A DNA stretch of 9,358 bases from Ectopseudomonas composti. Lineage in GTDB: Bacteria > Pseudomonadota > Gammaproteobacteria > Pseudomonadales > Pseudomonadaceae. Positions 1 to 5,892 of the stretch are shown piece by piece; position 1 is the first letter of the stretch, and the number at the start of each line of letters is the position of its first letter. The notes under the pieces are model-generated. The model was not told the origin of the DNA and searched no databases. It saw only the letters and a program-made list of their open reading frames with translations. Location: NCBI GenBank assembly GCA_946886245.1, contig CAMPIF010000136.1, positions 1-9,358 on the forward strand. The letters run 5' to 3'. Both the position numbers and the translations under genes were made by a program.

Positions 1-1
1 G

Positions 2-772
2 TGCTATCCCTTGGCCATCGGGTTTTACCCCGATGCGGTCGGTCACCAGATGCGTCGCGCGCAACCGGATGACCACCTGCTGATCTACTGCCGCTCGGGC
101 AAGGGCTGGTTGGAAACCACGGATGGACGATTCGAGGTCACTGCAGGTGATCTTCTATTGCTGCCCAAGGACGTGACGCATGCCTATGGCGCCGACGGCT
201 CAAGCCCCTGGACGATCTACTGGGTGCACTTCGACGGCAGTCTCGGCGAGGACTTCCTGCACCTGCTGGGCACGCAAACGCACCGGCGCATCGGCGTACA
301 GCCCAGGCTGATCGGCGATTTCGAGGCTTTGCTGGGCTTGCAGCGCCAGGGTCTCAATGCGTTGCCCTTCATCCACGCTGCGCACCGCTTGCAGGCGATG
401 CTCAGTTCGCTGGCGGTACTACCGGCGCGGGTCAACCTCAAGTCCGGGCGGGTGCTGGATATCGAAGCGGTGCAGGCGGTGATGCGCGAGCACCTGCACG
501 GCAGTCTCAATCTCGACGAACTGGCGGCGCAGTTCAAGCTGTCACGCTTTCACTTCGCCAAGACCTACCGCGCGCTGACCGGTCACGCGCCGATCCAGGA
601 CTTCATTCAGTTGAAGATGGCCCTGGCCTGCCGCCTGCTCGATCGCGGCGATGCCGAAGTGCGGCAGGTCGCCGAGCAACTGGGCTACGACGACCCTTAT
701 TACTTCTCACGGCTGTTTCGCAAGGTGGTGGGCATGGCGCCCAGTCATTATCGAGCGCTGCACCTGGGGTAG
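2..772 (+). CDS. AraC-family transcriptional regulator, 5' end cut by window
   Basis: This is a DNA-binding regulator with an N-terminal sugar-type cupin sensor and a C-terminal AraC double helix-turn-helix. The frame is open to the first bases of the window, and homologues normally have residues before the 'GFYPDA' segment. The TTG at 11 is therefore probably not the start, and the true start lies upstream. Counting from that TTG, the cupin-like ligand domain covers about residues 20-80 (HLLIYC, GDLLLLPKDVTHAYG). The first HTH is at about 167-190 (LDELAAQFKLSRFHFAKTYR) and the second at about 216-239. The family signature follows at about 225-248 (GYDDPYYFSRLFRKVVG then APSHYR). No target operon is adjacent: the next plus-strand gene is ung, and a small minus-strand gene is convergent 78 bp away. 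Family assignment is secure. The effector and regulon cannot be told from sequence. Confidence 0.93.
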   Translation, partial: CYPLAIGFYPDAVGHQMRRAQPDDHLLIYCRSGKGWLETTDGRFEVTAGDLLLLPKDVTHAYGADGSSPWTIYWVHFDGSLGEDFLHLLGTQTHRRIGVQPRLIGDFEALLGLQRQGLNALPFIHAAHRLQAMLSSLAVLPARVNLKSGRVLDIEAVQAVMREHLHGSLNLDELAAQFKLSRFHFAKTYRALTGHAPIQDFIQLKMALACRLLDRGDAEVRQVAEQLGYDDPYYFSRLFRKVVGMAPSHYRALHLG

Positions 773-790
773 GAGAGGGGGCTCAGGGTC

Positions 791-810
791 GGGTGCGCCA
801 TGCGCATCGC
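791..810. repeat. Short dispersed intergenic repeat, partial copy
   Basis: The core GGGTGCGCCATGCGCATCG here is nearly the same as the first part of the palindrome after ung (1889-1906, GGGTGCGCCGTGCGTACC). I recall this core as a common dispersed intergenic repeat in the P. mendocina/stutzeri group, where full copies are palindromic. Only one half is visible here. It lies between the stop codons of two convergent genes, the usual place for such repeats. Confidence 0.5.
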
Positions 811-850
811 CTGCTCAGTCAATGTAAGGTGATACACCGGCTGGAGGCTT

Positions 851-1036
851 TCAGGCCAGCATGCGCAGCCATAACTGTTGCTCGGCCAGCAGCTCATCGC
901 GCAGGCTGGTGAGCGGTTGTTCAAGCCCCAGTCGGCGGATGCGCATGGCCGCTTCCGGCATTTGCGGCACCTTGGCCTGACCTTTGAGAAAACGGGTGAG
1001 CAGGGCGAAGCGGATGGCGTCGGGGGACAGCGACAT
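851..1036 (-). CDS. Small conserved-looking protein (61 aa), HDOD-like N-terminal motif
   Basis: I do not recognise this gene by name. The minus-strand frame from the ATG at 1036 to the TGA at 851 encodes 61 residues beginning MSLSPDAIRF. Codon use is strongly GC-ending (CTG, CGC, GCC, ACC), like the real genes around it. Residues 23-60 (VPQMPEAAMRIRRLGLEQP, then TSLRDELL and LWLRMLA) resemble the opening helices of HDOD domains, which usually read LPxMPExAxRLLRL followed by a SLxELxxxI segment. The protein stops there, and no frame downstream continues an HDOD domain. No clear Shine-Dalgarno precedes the ATG, which lowers confidence. A 5-bp hairpin (1040-1052) sits just upstream of the start. 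It is convergent with the AraC gene and divergent from ung. The same frame stays open leftward into ung, but that part is antisense shadow. The HDOD resemblance is inference by eye. Confidence 0.6.
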   Translation of the reverse strand: MSLSPDAIRFALLTRFLKGQAKVPQMPEAAMRIRRLGLEQPLTSLRDELLAEQQLWLRMLA

Positions 1037-1120
1037 GATGGCAGGGACTGCCGTGAAACCGCAGCGGCTTAGTGAAATGCTGGCAGAGCCTTGGCCTGAA
1101 GCCGATGCTCGGCTGCTGCC

Positions 1121-1149
1121 TTGACTTGCCCGGCCCCCTTCACTAGCGT
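1121..1149 (+). promoter_or_regulatory. Putative sigma-70 promoter of ung
   Basis: TTGACT at 1121-1126 is a good -35 match. After a 17-nt spacer comes TAGCGT at 1144-1149, a weak -10. Transcription would start near 1156, giving a leader of about 28 nt before the ung ATG. Only the -35 is strong. Confidence 0.45.
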
Positions 1150-1183
1150 GCCTGCACTTGTTTTGACCCTGCAGGAAAACCGC

Positions 1184-1873
1184 ATGACCGATGATCGCAT
1201 CAAGCTCGAAGCCAGCTGGAAACACGCGCTGCGCGAGGAGTTCGACAAGCCTTACATGAGCGAGCTGCGTGCGTTCCTGCAGGCGGAGAAGGCGGCCGGC
1301 AAGGAAATCTTTCCACCAGGTCCGCTGATCTTCAATGCGCTCAACTCCACGCCGCTGGATCAGGTCAAGGTGGTGATCATCGGTCAGGACCCTTACCACG
1401 GTCCGGGTCAGGCGCATGGCCTGTGCTTCTCGGTGCAGCCGGGCGTGCAGACGCCGCCGTCGCTGCTGAACATCTACAAGGAGCTCAAACGCGACCTGAA
1501 CATCGACATTCCAGTCCACGGCTACCTGCAGAGTTGGGCCGACCAGGGCGTGCTGCTGCTCAACACCTCGCTGACCGTCGAGCGCGCCAATGCCGGCTCG
1601 CATGCCGGCAAGGGCTGGCAGTTCTTCACTGATCGGGTGATCGAGGTGGTCAGCGAACAGCAGTCCAAGCTGGTGTTTCTGCTCTGGGGCGCCCATGCGC
1701 AGAGCAAGCAGCGCCTGATCGACCCGACCAAGCACCTGGTGCTGCGCTCGCCACATCCGTCGCCGCTGTCGGCGCATCGTGGCTTCATCGGCAATGGTCA
1801 TTTCAGTCGCTGCAACCAGTTCCTCAGCCAGAACGGCATGAGCCCCATCGACTGGCGCTTGCCGGCGCTATAG
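1184..1873 (+). CDS. ung: Uracil-DNA glycosylase, family 1
   Basis: This enzyme excises uracil from DNA, the first step of base-excision repair after cytosine deamination or dUTP misincorporation, and acts in the cytoplasm. The ATG at 1184 is chosen because AGGAAAA (1173-1179) is correctly spaced before it and the protein then begins like family members. An upstream in-frame TTG at 1121 would add 21 residues that do not fit. The 229-residue length is normal. All motifs are present: the water-activating loop GQDPYHG at 67-73 (catalytic Asp69), the uracil-stacking Phe82 in LCFSV, the uracil-reading Asn127 in LLLNTSL, and the DNA-intercalating loop [13 protein letters not shown] at 189-201 with His191 and Leu195. 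These correspond to E. coli Asp64, Phe77, Asn123, His187 and Leu191. It appears to be a single-gene unit with its own promoter. Confidence 0.98.
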   Translation: MTDDRIKLEASWKHALREEFDKPYMSELRAFLQAEKAAGKEIFPPGPLIFNALNSTPLDQVKVVIIGQDPYHGPGQAHGLCFSVQPGVQTPPSLLNIYKELKRDLNIDIPVHGYLQSWADQGVLLLNTSLTVERANAGSHAGKGWQFFTDRVIEVVSEQQSKLVFLLWGAHAQSKQRLIDPTKHLVLRSPHPSPLSAHRGFIGNGHFSRCNQFLSQNGMSPIDWRLPAL

Positions 1874-1882
1874 CGAGATCGC

Positions 1883-1944
1883 GTCGTAGGGTGCGCCGTG
1901 CGTACCGGCTTACTTGGTGCGTACGGCCTGGGTAGCCCCACGAC
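1883..1944. repeat. Imperfect palindrome (REP-like) between ung and the convergent lipoprotein gene
   Basis: The inner arms GCCGTGCGTACC (1895-1906) and GGTGCGTACGGC (1916-1927) form a 12-bp stem with two G-U pairs and a 9-nt loop. The outer arms GTCGTAGGG (1883-1891) and CCCCACGAC (1936-1944) pair at 8 of 9 positions. It starts 9 nt after the ung stop and lies before the stop of the minus-strand lipoprotein gene. There is no long U-tract, so terminator activity is uncertain. The core recurs at 791-810, which suggests a dispersed repeat. Confidence 0.65.
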
Positions 1945-1971
1945 ACCCTGAGTCTATCGGCTGCCGTTGTT

Positions 1972-2832
1972 TCAACGACTGACTACTGACTCGCCTCCCT
2001 GGCACTGTTGCGCAGCCAGGTCGGCATGCAGGCTTTTCAGGCGCGTATCGGCTCGCTCCATCTGTTTTGAGTCGGCTTGGGCGACCAGGTCCACGATCAT
2101 CTCGGCCATGGCCTGACGGGTCTTATCAAAACTGGCCTGGTAGGCCTCTGTGTAGAAGCGCTCGCGCTGTTGCAGCAGGGCGGTCATGCGCGCAGCGAAA
2201 TCGTCGCCACGGCGTACTTCCAATGCCTCACGCAGAGCCTGTTGCCAGGCCATGCGGTTTTCCAGCCAGATCTTGTTCTGTTCGCCCAGGCCCTGTGCCC
2301 AGCTCTGCACCCGCTCGCGCTGCCCGGCGTTCAGCGTGCCGAACCAGGGCTGCAGGCGCTCTTCCATACGCTCGGCGCGCCGACTGACCTGTTCCTGCAC
2401 GGGCGGCTCGAGAAACTCTTCACGCAGCTTGGCGTTCTGCTCGTCCATTGCCGCCAATAGCTGATCGACCTGACGCGGGCTGAGGCCGCGCAGCAGTTCG
2501 ATGGCGCTGGGTGTGATCTCCACGGCGATGCGCTGCATGGCTTGCTCGAAGTCGGCCAACTGGCTGGCCATCAGCTCGCTGTCACGGCTGCTCAGCGCCT
2601 GCTGACTGCGTTGCAGCCAGTCGAGATAGCGCGGCAGCTCGACGCTGCAGTGCCAGGCCAGGTGCTCCTGCAGTTGGGGTTTGAGCCAGGCGCTCTGTTC
2701 GCTGGTCAGCGCCACGTAGTCGCCCAGCTTCCAGGGGATCAGCCAGTCGAGGTTGCGATAGGCCAGGCCGACACGGCTGCAGGCGCTCAGCAGCAGGGTG
2801 ATGGCCAGTAGCAGGAGCAGAGGCTTGCGCAT
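1972..2832 (-). CDS. DUF6279-type lipoprotein
   Basis: This is a predicted outer-membrane-directed lipoprotein of unknown function. From the ATG at 2832 it has 286 residues. The signal peptide MRKPLLLLLAITLLLSAC carries a clear lipobox (LLSAC) with Cys18. Ser at +2 and no Asp argue for sorting to the outer membrane. After it, YRNLDWLIPWKLGDYVAL followed by a long, mostly helical region rich in Gln, Arg and Glu matches what I recall of the DUF6279 family common in Pseudomonas. Repeated motifs such as LREEFLEPPVQEQ and WFGTLNAGQRERVQSWAQG suggest a helical bundle. An in-frame TTG at 2889 would add 19 residues before the signal peptide and is rejected. No strong Shine-Dalgarno is visible. It is convergent with ung and divergent from the DUF599 gene. 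The lipoprotein call is firm; the family name is from memory. Confidence 0.88.
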   Translation of the reverse strand: MRKPLLLLLAITLLLSACSRVGLAYRNLDWLIPWKLGDYVALTSEQSAWLKPQLQEHLAWHCSVELPRYLDWLQRSQQALSSRDSELMASQLADFEQAMQRIAVEITPSAIELLRGLSPRQVDQLLAAMDEQNAKLREEFLEPPVQEQVSRRAERMEERLQPWFGTLNAGQRERVQSWAQGLGEQNKIWLENRMAWQQALREALEVRRGDDFAARMTALLQQRERFYTEAYQASFDKTRQAMAEMIVDLVAQADSKQMERADTRLKSLHADLAAQQCQGGESVVSR

Positions 2833-3268
2833 GAGCGGGACTCGCGAGAGTAGAGCTGTTGAGACTAATACTCGTCGAGGCTGACGCAAGAGGGCGGAAA
2901 TATTCGCTTAAGAGTTCGGTGATGTGAGGTTTGGATCGCGCTTAAAAGAGGAGGTTCTTTGCATGGTGTGGGAAAGTGCAGATTGATACCGAACTGGCAA
3001 GTTTGTGTTCGTATCGCTTACTGGCTTAGCACTATCCATTACCGCGTCTGCTGAACGTTTGGGTTGCGCCCCTTACGGGCGCCACACCTTGATTCGCTGC
3101 GCTCACCCTTCGGGCCAGCCTGCGGCTGTTACTCCGCTTCGCTGCGTTTCCTCGCTCCGGCGCCGCTGCGGGGGCAGGCTTACATGGGCCATCCTTGGCC
3201 CATTAAGCGGGGCCGCCATCGGTATTTCGCCGCATCCATGCGGCTCATCCCCCTACGCAACACCTCCG

Positions 3269-3398
3269 CTCGGCCTCCTGAAGGGGACCGGTTCGCGAGC
3301 TTGCAAAATCTTCGGAAGATCAAAGTCGGTAGCGTTTGGTTTTTGCTCTTGAAACGCGATCTCACAGACGACGCCCAAGTCCCCTTCAGGAGGCCGAG
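3269..3398. repeat. Perfect 20-bp inverted repeat at the heart of the large palindrome
   Basis: The arms at 3269-3288 (CTCGGCCTCCTG then AAGGGGAC) and 3379-3398 are exact reverse complements and enclose a 90-bp unpaired core (3289-3378). The core shows no repeat or convincing gene. It is the only pair in the large palindrome without a single mismatch. Confidence 0.85.
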
Positions 3399-3546
3399 TG
3401 GAATCACCGCGTAAGGGGTTGAGCGACATGGATGTCGCGAGAGCTGCGATGGGCCAGGGATGGCCCTTCGCAGCGTGCCCCTGGAGTGGTGATGGAACGA
3501 GGGAACCCCGGCGCAGCCGGGGCCGTATGTAGGGGTGTGTTTCTTT

Positions 3547-3595
3547 GCTTACTTTCTTTGCACAAGCAAAGAAAGTGAGTCGCCCGTAAGGGGCG
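3547..3595. repeat. Two adjacent short hairpins within the right arm
   Basis: ACTTTCTTTGC (3551-3561), loop ACAA, and GCAAAGAAAGT (3566-3576) form a perfect 11-bp stem. With G-U pairs it extends to about 15 bp (3547-3580). Immediately after, CGCCC (3581-3585) and GGGCG (3591-3595) form a second small stem. The first hairpin has no counterpart in the left arm, so it looks like a separate module inserted in or retained by one arm. I recall this TTTCTTTGC-type hairpin as a frequent Pseudomonas intergenic motif. Confidence 0.7.
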
Positions 3596-3740
3596 AAACC
3601 CATCAAGCCAGGCGGCGTGCTAATGGAGAGTGCCAGGTCATCGACAGCTAACACGTAATTGCCAGTCCGGTGTCAAGCGTATCCGCCCCACGAAAATGCG
3701 AAGAACCTTTTTTGTCGAACAAGGAAAGAGGCAGCCTGGC

Positions 3741-3746
3741 TATAAT
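3741..3746 (+). promoter_or_regulatory. Putative -10 element for the DUF599-MAPEG operon
   Basis: TATAAT, a perfect -10 hexamer, lies 26 nt before the start codon at 3773. Transcription would begin near 3753. No good -35 is found at 16-18 nt spacing. The sequence TTGTCG at 3712-3717 is too far away. The hexamer lies just outside the end of the large palindrome (3708). Confidence 0.45.
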
Positions 3747-3772
3747 CCGCAGCAGTCTTGCAAGGAGTTGGC

Positions 3773-4507
3773 ATGCTCAACAGCTATCCGTATCTGCCTC
3801 ATTTTCTGGCCGCTCTGTGGTTCGTTCTGTGCTGGGGCGGCTACACCCGCTATGCCTCCTTGAAGGCGCGAACCACGCCCTGTCTGGCCAGCGTCCTGCA
3901 CCTGTACCGTGAAGACTGGATGCGCCGCATGCTGCTGCGTGACAATCGCATTGCCGATGCCAACGTGATCGGCAACCTCGAGCGCAACGCCTCGTTCTTT
4001 GCCTCCAGCACGCTGATTATCCTGGCCGGTATCCTCACCGTGCTGGGCGCTTCCGACCGCGCCCTGTCGCTGCTGGCCGACATTCCTTTCGTGCAGCAGG
4101 CCAGTCGTGGTTTATCCGAGATCAAGCTGCTGTGCCTGGGCATCATCTTCGTCTATGCCTTCTTCACCTTCAGCTGGTGTATGCGCCAGTACAACTTCGC
4201 AGCGGTGCTGGTGGGCTCGGCGCCAATGGTGGGTGAGCGGCATGTCACCGAGCAGGAGCGCAAGGCTTTCGCAGAGCGCACAGCGCGGGTGATCTCGATG
4301 GCCGCCAACCAGTTCAACTTCGGTTTGCGCGCCTACTATTTTGGTATGGCAACCCTGGCCTGGTTCATCAACCCCTGGTTCTTCATGCTGGTGACTGCTG
4401 GCGTGGTCGTGGTGCTGTATCGCCGCGAGTTCCACTCGGATGTGCTGGAAGTGATGGTGTATACCCCAACGCCGGCCGCCGAGGTGGCCAAGGAGAAGAG
4501 TGAATGA
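3773..4507 (+). CDS. DUF599 family integral membrane protein
   Basis: This inner-membrane protein of unknown function has 244 residues. The ATG at 3773 is preceded by AAGGAG (3762-3767). A TTG at 3758 overlaps the region before that site and is rejected. Hydrophobic segments lie at about residues 9-24 (FLAALWFVLCWGGY), 74-93 (FFASSTLIILAGILTVLGAS), 119-135 (LLCLGIIFVYAFFTFSW) and 188-216 (two helices split by INP at 199-201), giving four or five passes. Between the first two lies the family-typical stretch LLRDNRIADANVIGNLERN (54-72). Together with ASSTLIILAGILTVLGA it is what I recognise as DUF599. The C-terminus is short and charged. The stop overlaps the next start by 4 nt (ATGA, 4504-4507), indicating translational coupling with the MAPEG gene. 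Confidence 0.9.
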   Translation: MLNSYPYLPHFLAALWFVLCWGGYTRYASLKARTTPCLASVLHLYREDWMRRMLLRDNRIADANVIGNLERNASFFASSTLIILAGILTVLGASDRALSLLADIPFVQQASRGLSEIKLLCLGIIFVYAFFTFSWCMRQYNFAAVLVGSAPMVGERHVTEQERKAFAERTARVISMAANQFNFGLRAYYFGMATLAWFINPWFFMLVTAGVVVVLYRREFHSDVLEVMVYTPTPAAEVAKEKSE

Positions 4508-4899
4508 GCCTGCCGTTCTGGTGCGTCTTTATCAGCGCCTTGTTGATCTTCATCGCCAAGGCCCCGGTGGCCAAGGCCATGGCCAAGGAGGGCGGTGGTC
4601 GTTACGACAACCATCACCCACGCGCCCAGCAGGCGCGTCTGACGGGTTTCGGCGCGCGTGCCCTGGCAGCGCATCTGAACAGCATCGAGGCTTTCCCACT
4701 GTTCGCGGCAGGTGTGCTGATGGCGCACACCACGCAGACTTACGGCTTTCTGGTCGACATTCTGGCCGTCACCTTCGTCGTCAGCCGCGTGCTGTACCTG
4801 CTGTTCTACTGGTGGGATCTGCACTGGCAGCGCAGCCTGGTCTGGGTGGTGGGCCTGGCCTGTAGCCTGCTGCTGATGATCAGCCCGGCGCTGAAATGA
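4504..4899 (+). CDS. MAPEG family membrane protein
   Basis: This small 131-residue inner-membrane protein is of the MAPEG type (membrane-associated proteins in eicosanoid and glutathione metabolism). Bacterial members are mostly uncharacterised. Helices lie at about residues 4-19, 52-76, 80-103 and 110-128. The conserved segment YDNHHPRAQQARLTG followed by GARALAAHLNSIEAFPLFA (about 34-68) is characteristic, including the AHxNxxEAxPLF pattern thought to face the glutathione site in family members. The start overlaps the DUF599 stop by 4 nt, so the pair is co-translated. The last codons and the stop lie inside the stem of the terminator hairpin (4889-4937). Glutathione transferase activity is possible but not shown by sequence. 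Confidence 0.92.
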   Translation: MSLPFWCVFISALLIFIAKAPVAKAMAKEGGGRYDNHHPRAQQARLTGFGARALAAHLNSIEAFPLFAAGVLMAHTTQTYGFLVDILAVTFVVSRVLYLLFYWWDLHWQRSLVWVVGLACSLLLMISPALK

Positions 4900-4937
4900 A
4901 AGAAGGCCCGCAATGCGGGCCTTCTTTCATTTCAGCG
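4889..4937. terminator. Bidirectional intrinsic terminator, 23-bp perfect stem
   Basis: The arms at 4889-4911 and 4915-4937 are exact reverse complements with a 3-nt loop (AAT). The GC-rich top (GGCCCGC/GCGGGCC) is followed on either strand by TTCTTTCATTT, which supplies a U-rich tail in both directions. It lies between the convergent MAPEG and acidic lipoprotein genes and overlaps the MAPEG stop codon. The minus-strand gene stops 5 nt beyond the stem. Confidence 0.92.
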
Positions 4938-4941
4938 GAGG

Positions 4942-5232
4942 TTACTGGCCGTCGACTGCGTCTTTGGCTTCGTCGCCGGCATCCTCGATGGCGTCGGCCG
5001 CATCGCTGGCCGCATCCTCAATTTTTTCGCCAGTGGTAGGTTCATTACCCAAGGCTTCGTTGGTCTTCTGTTCGATAGCATCGCCAGTGTCTTTGGCTGC
5101 ATCGCCCAGGTTCTCCATCGCTTCGGAGACTGACTCCTTGGCCGACTCCATCTTGTCTTCCGGGGTTTTCTCGCAGGCGGCGAGACCCAGGGCAGTGGCA
5201 AGCAGCAGGGCATAAGTCAGAGGTTTGTTCAC
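4942..5232 (-). CDS. Small acidic Ala/Asp/Glu-rich lipoprotein
   Basis: This is a predicted lipoprotein of unknown function, 96 residues from the GTG at 5232. The signal MNKPLTYALLLATALGLAAC has a lipobox (LAAC, Cys20). I chose GTG because GGAG lies 8 nt before it. The in-frame ATG at 5238 and GTG at 5241 are only 2 nt or less from that site, but the ATG cannot be excluded. The mature part is about 77 residues with 24 Asp/Glu and 7 Lys, no Arg, and few large hydrophobics. Repeated blocks such as AAKDTGDAI, AASDAADAI and AGDEAKDAV, separated by Gly/Pro-rich turns, resemble LEA-like or coiled amphipathic repeats. It converges on the MAPEG gene across the shared terminator and is divergent from the thioesterase operon. 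No enzymatic motif is seen. Confidence 0.87.
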   Translation of the reverse strand: MNKPLTYALLLATALGLAACEKTPEDKMESAKESVSEAMENLGDAAKDTGDAIEQKTNEALGNEPTTGEKIEDAASDAADAIEDAGDEAKDAVDGQ

Positions 5233-5254
5233 GGTCATCACTCCATGTGTGAGA

Positions 5255-5260
5255 GTTATA
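5255..5260 (-). promoter_or_regulatory. Putative -10 element for the acidic lipoprotein gene
   Basis: On the minus strand this reads TATAAC, five of six matches to the -10 consensus, about 22 nt before the GTG start. No convincing -35 is visible, so the assignment is tentative. Confidence 0.3.
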
Positions 5261-5341
5261 AGTGGCTGGGCTGACCCCAGAGCACACAGTCACTTCGAAT
5301 GTCGGCGATGCCAATAAGTTCCCCTGGACTTGAGAGCAAGC

Positions 5342-5363
5342 CCCGGACGGGTGTGAGTCCGGG
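5342..5363. other. Short hairpin in the divergent intergenic region
   Basis: CCCGGAC (5342-5348) and GTCCGGG (5357-5363) pair perfectly around an 8-nt loop. It lies between the divergent lipoprotein and thioesterase genes, just before a weak -10-like TATCAT at 5374-5379. Its role, if any, is unknown. It could be an operator-like site or a chance stem. Confidence 0.35.
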
Positions 5364-5412
5364 AGCAAGGCGCTATCATGCGCAGCCTTTTTTGCGGCAG
5401 AGCGGCAGTGTG

Positions 5413-5892
5413 ATGAGTGAGCAGTCGATCGAGGAGCGGGCGCAGCGGTTTCTGGCAGCATTGCGTCATTGTCAGGTGCTGGGCATGAGTGTCGAGTCGG
5501 CCGATGGCAAAGGACTGACGCTGCGCTTGCCGTACGCGCCGCATATTGTCGGCAACCCGGACACTGGTGTGATCCACGGTGGCGCCATTACCACGCTGAT
5601 GGACACCACCTGCGGTATCTCCACGGTCTGTGTGCTGCCGGAATTCGAGATCTGCCCGACACTCGATCTGCGCATCGATTACATGCACCCGGCCGAGCCC
5701 GACAAGGACGTCTTCGGCTTTGCCGAGTGTTACCGGGTCACGCCCAACATCATCTTCACTCGCGGCTATGCCTATCAGGATGACCCCGAGCAGCCGATTG
5801 CCCACGTGGTTGGTACCTTCATGCGCATGGGCAAGGCAGTGCAGGGCGGCGGTGAGCTGAAGCGCAATATCCAGCAAGGCGGTGGTGCATGA
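5413..5892 (+). CDS. PaaI-type hotdog-fold thioesterase (first of a pair)
   Basis: This predicted acyl-CoA thioesterase of the 4HBT/PaaI hotdog superfamily has 159 residues and is probably cytoplasmic. The start is the ATG at 5413, where the family-like N-terminal helix (MSEQSIEERAQRFLAAL) begins. The 38 codons open upstream do not look like protein. The Shine-Dalgarno is weak. The active-site segment GNPDTGVIHGGAITTLMDT (47-65) carries the HGG turn (His55-Gly57) and the acidic residue Asp64 at the start of the central helix, as in PaaI-type enzymes. The strands LDLRIDYMHPA (85-95) and IFTRGYAY (114-121) complete the fold. The stop overlaps the start of the second thioesterase by 4 nt (5889-5892). 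The substrate is unknown. No phenylacetate genes are nearby, so the name paaI is not used. Confidence 0.92.
   Translation: MSEQSIEERAQRFLAALRHCQVLGMSVESADGKGLTLRLPYAPHIVGNPDTGVIHGGAITTLMDTTCGISTVCVLPEFEICPTLDLRIDYMHPAEPDKDVFGFAECYRVTPNIIFTRGYAYQDDPEQPIAHVVGTFMRMGKAVQGGGELKRNIQQGGGA

Larger units (their letters stand above)
2952..3708. repeat. Large (~757 bp) imperfect palindromic repeat element filling the intergenic region
   Basis: Segments on the left half recur as reverse complements on the right half, in mirrored order around a centre near 3330. The pairs are 2952-2964 with 3696-3708 (12/13), 2983-3000 with 3659-3676 (16/18), 3029-3041 with 3621-3633 (12/13), 3061-3081 with 3581-3601 (20/21), 3186-3203 with 3449-3466 (17/18), 3233-3258 with 3409-3434 (22/26), and 3269-3288 with 3379-3398 (20/20). 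The coordinate sums stay within 6652-6667, so the arms are nearly collinear. The stretches between pairs have diverged or been replaced, for example 3082-3183 against 3467-3580. Open frames of 75-133 codons inside it on both strands encode Pro/Arg/Ser-rich peptides typical of translated repeats, so no gene is called. It resembles dispersed intergenic repeats I recall from Pseudomonas genomes. No transposase is present. Confidence 0.8.

Noticed and set aside
1037..1801. Extension of the small minus-strand frame into the antisense of ung
   Set aside because: The frame stays open, but the residues upstream of the ATG at 1036 are low-complexity, and the rest is shadow of the highly conserved ung sequence.
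2949..2986. Strong Shine-Dalgarno AGGAGG followed 8 nt later by a 7-codon reading frame (MVWESAD, stop)
   Set aside because: It looked like a leader peptide, but the same sequence is the conserved outer arm of the palindrome (2952-2964 pairs with 3696-3708), and no plus-strand gene follows for 780 bp.
3005..3654. Several 75-133-codon open frames on both strands within the intergenic region (for example 3253-3654 minus and 3064-3414 plus)
   Set aside because: They lie inside the large palindrome, and frames on the two arms encode similar peptides simply because the arms are complementary (APYGR appears on both). The peptides are Pro/Arg/Ser-rich and lack good ribosome sites. They are probably translated repeat.
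4913..5215. Ser/Ala-rich plus-strand open frame after the MAPEG gene
   Set aside because: It is antisense to the acidic lipoprotein, which has a clear signal peptide, lipobox and ribosome site. Serine richness is the mirror of its Ala/Asp/Glu codons.
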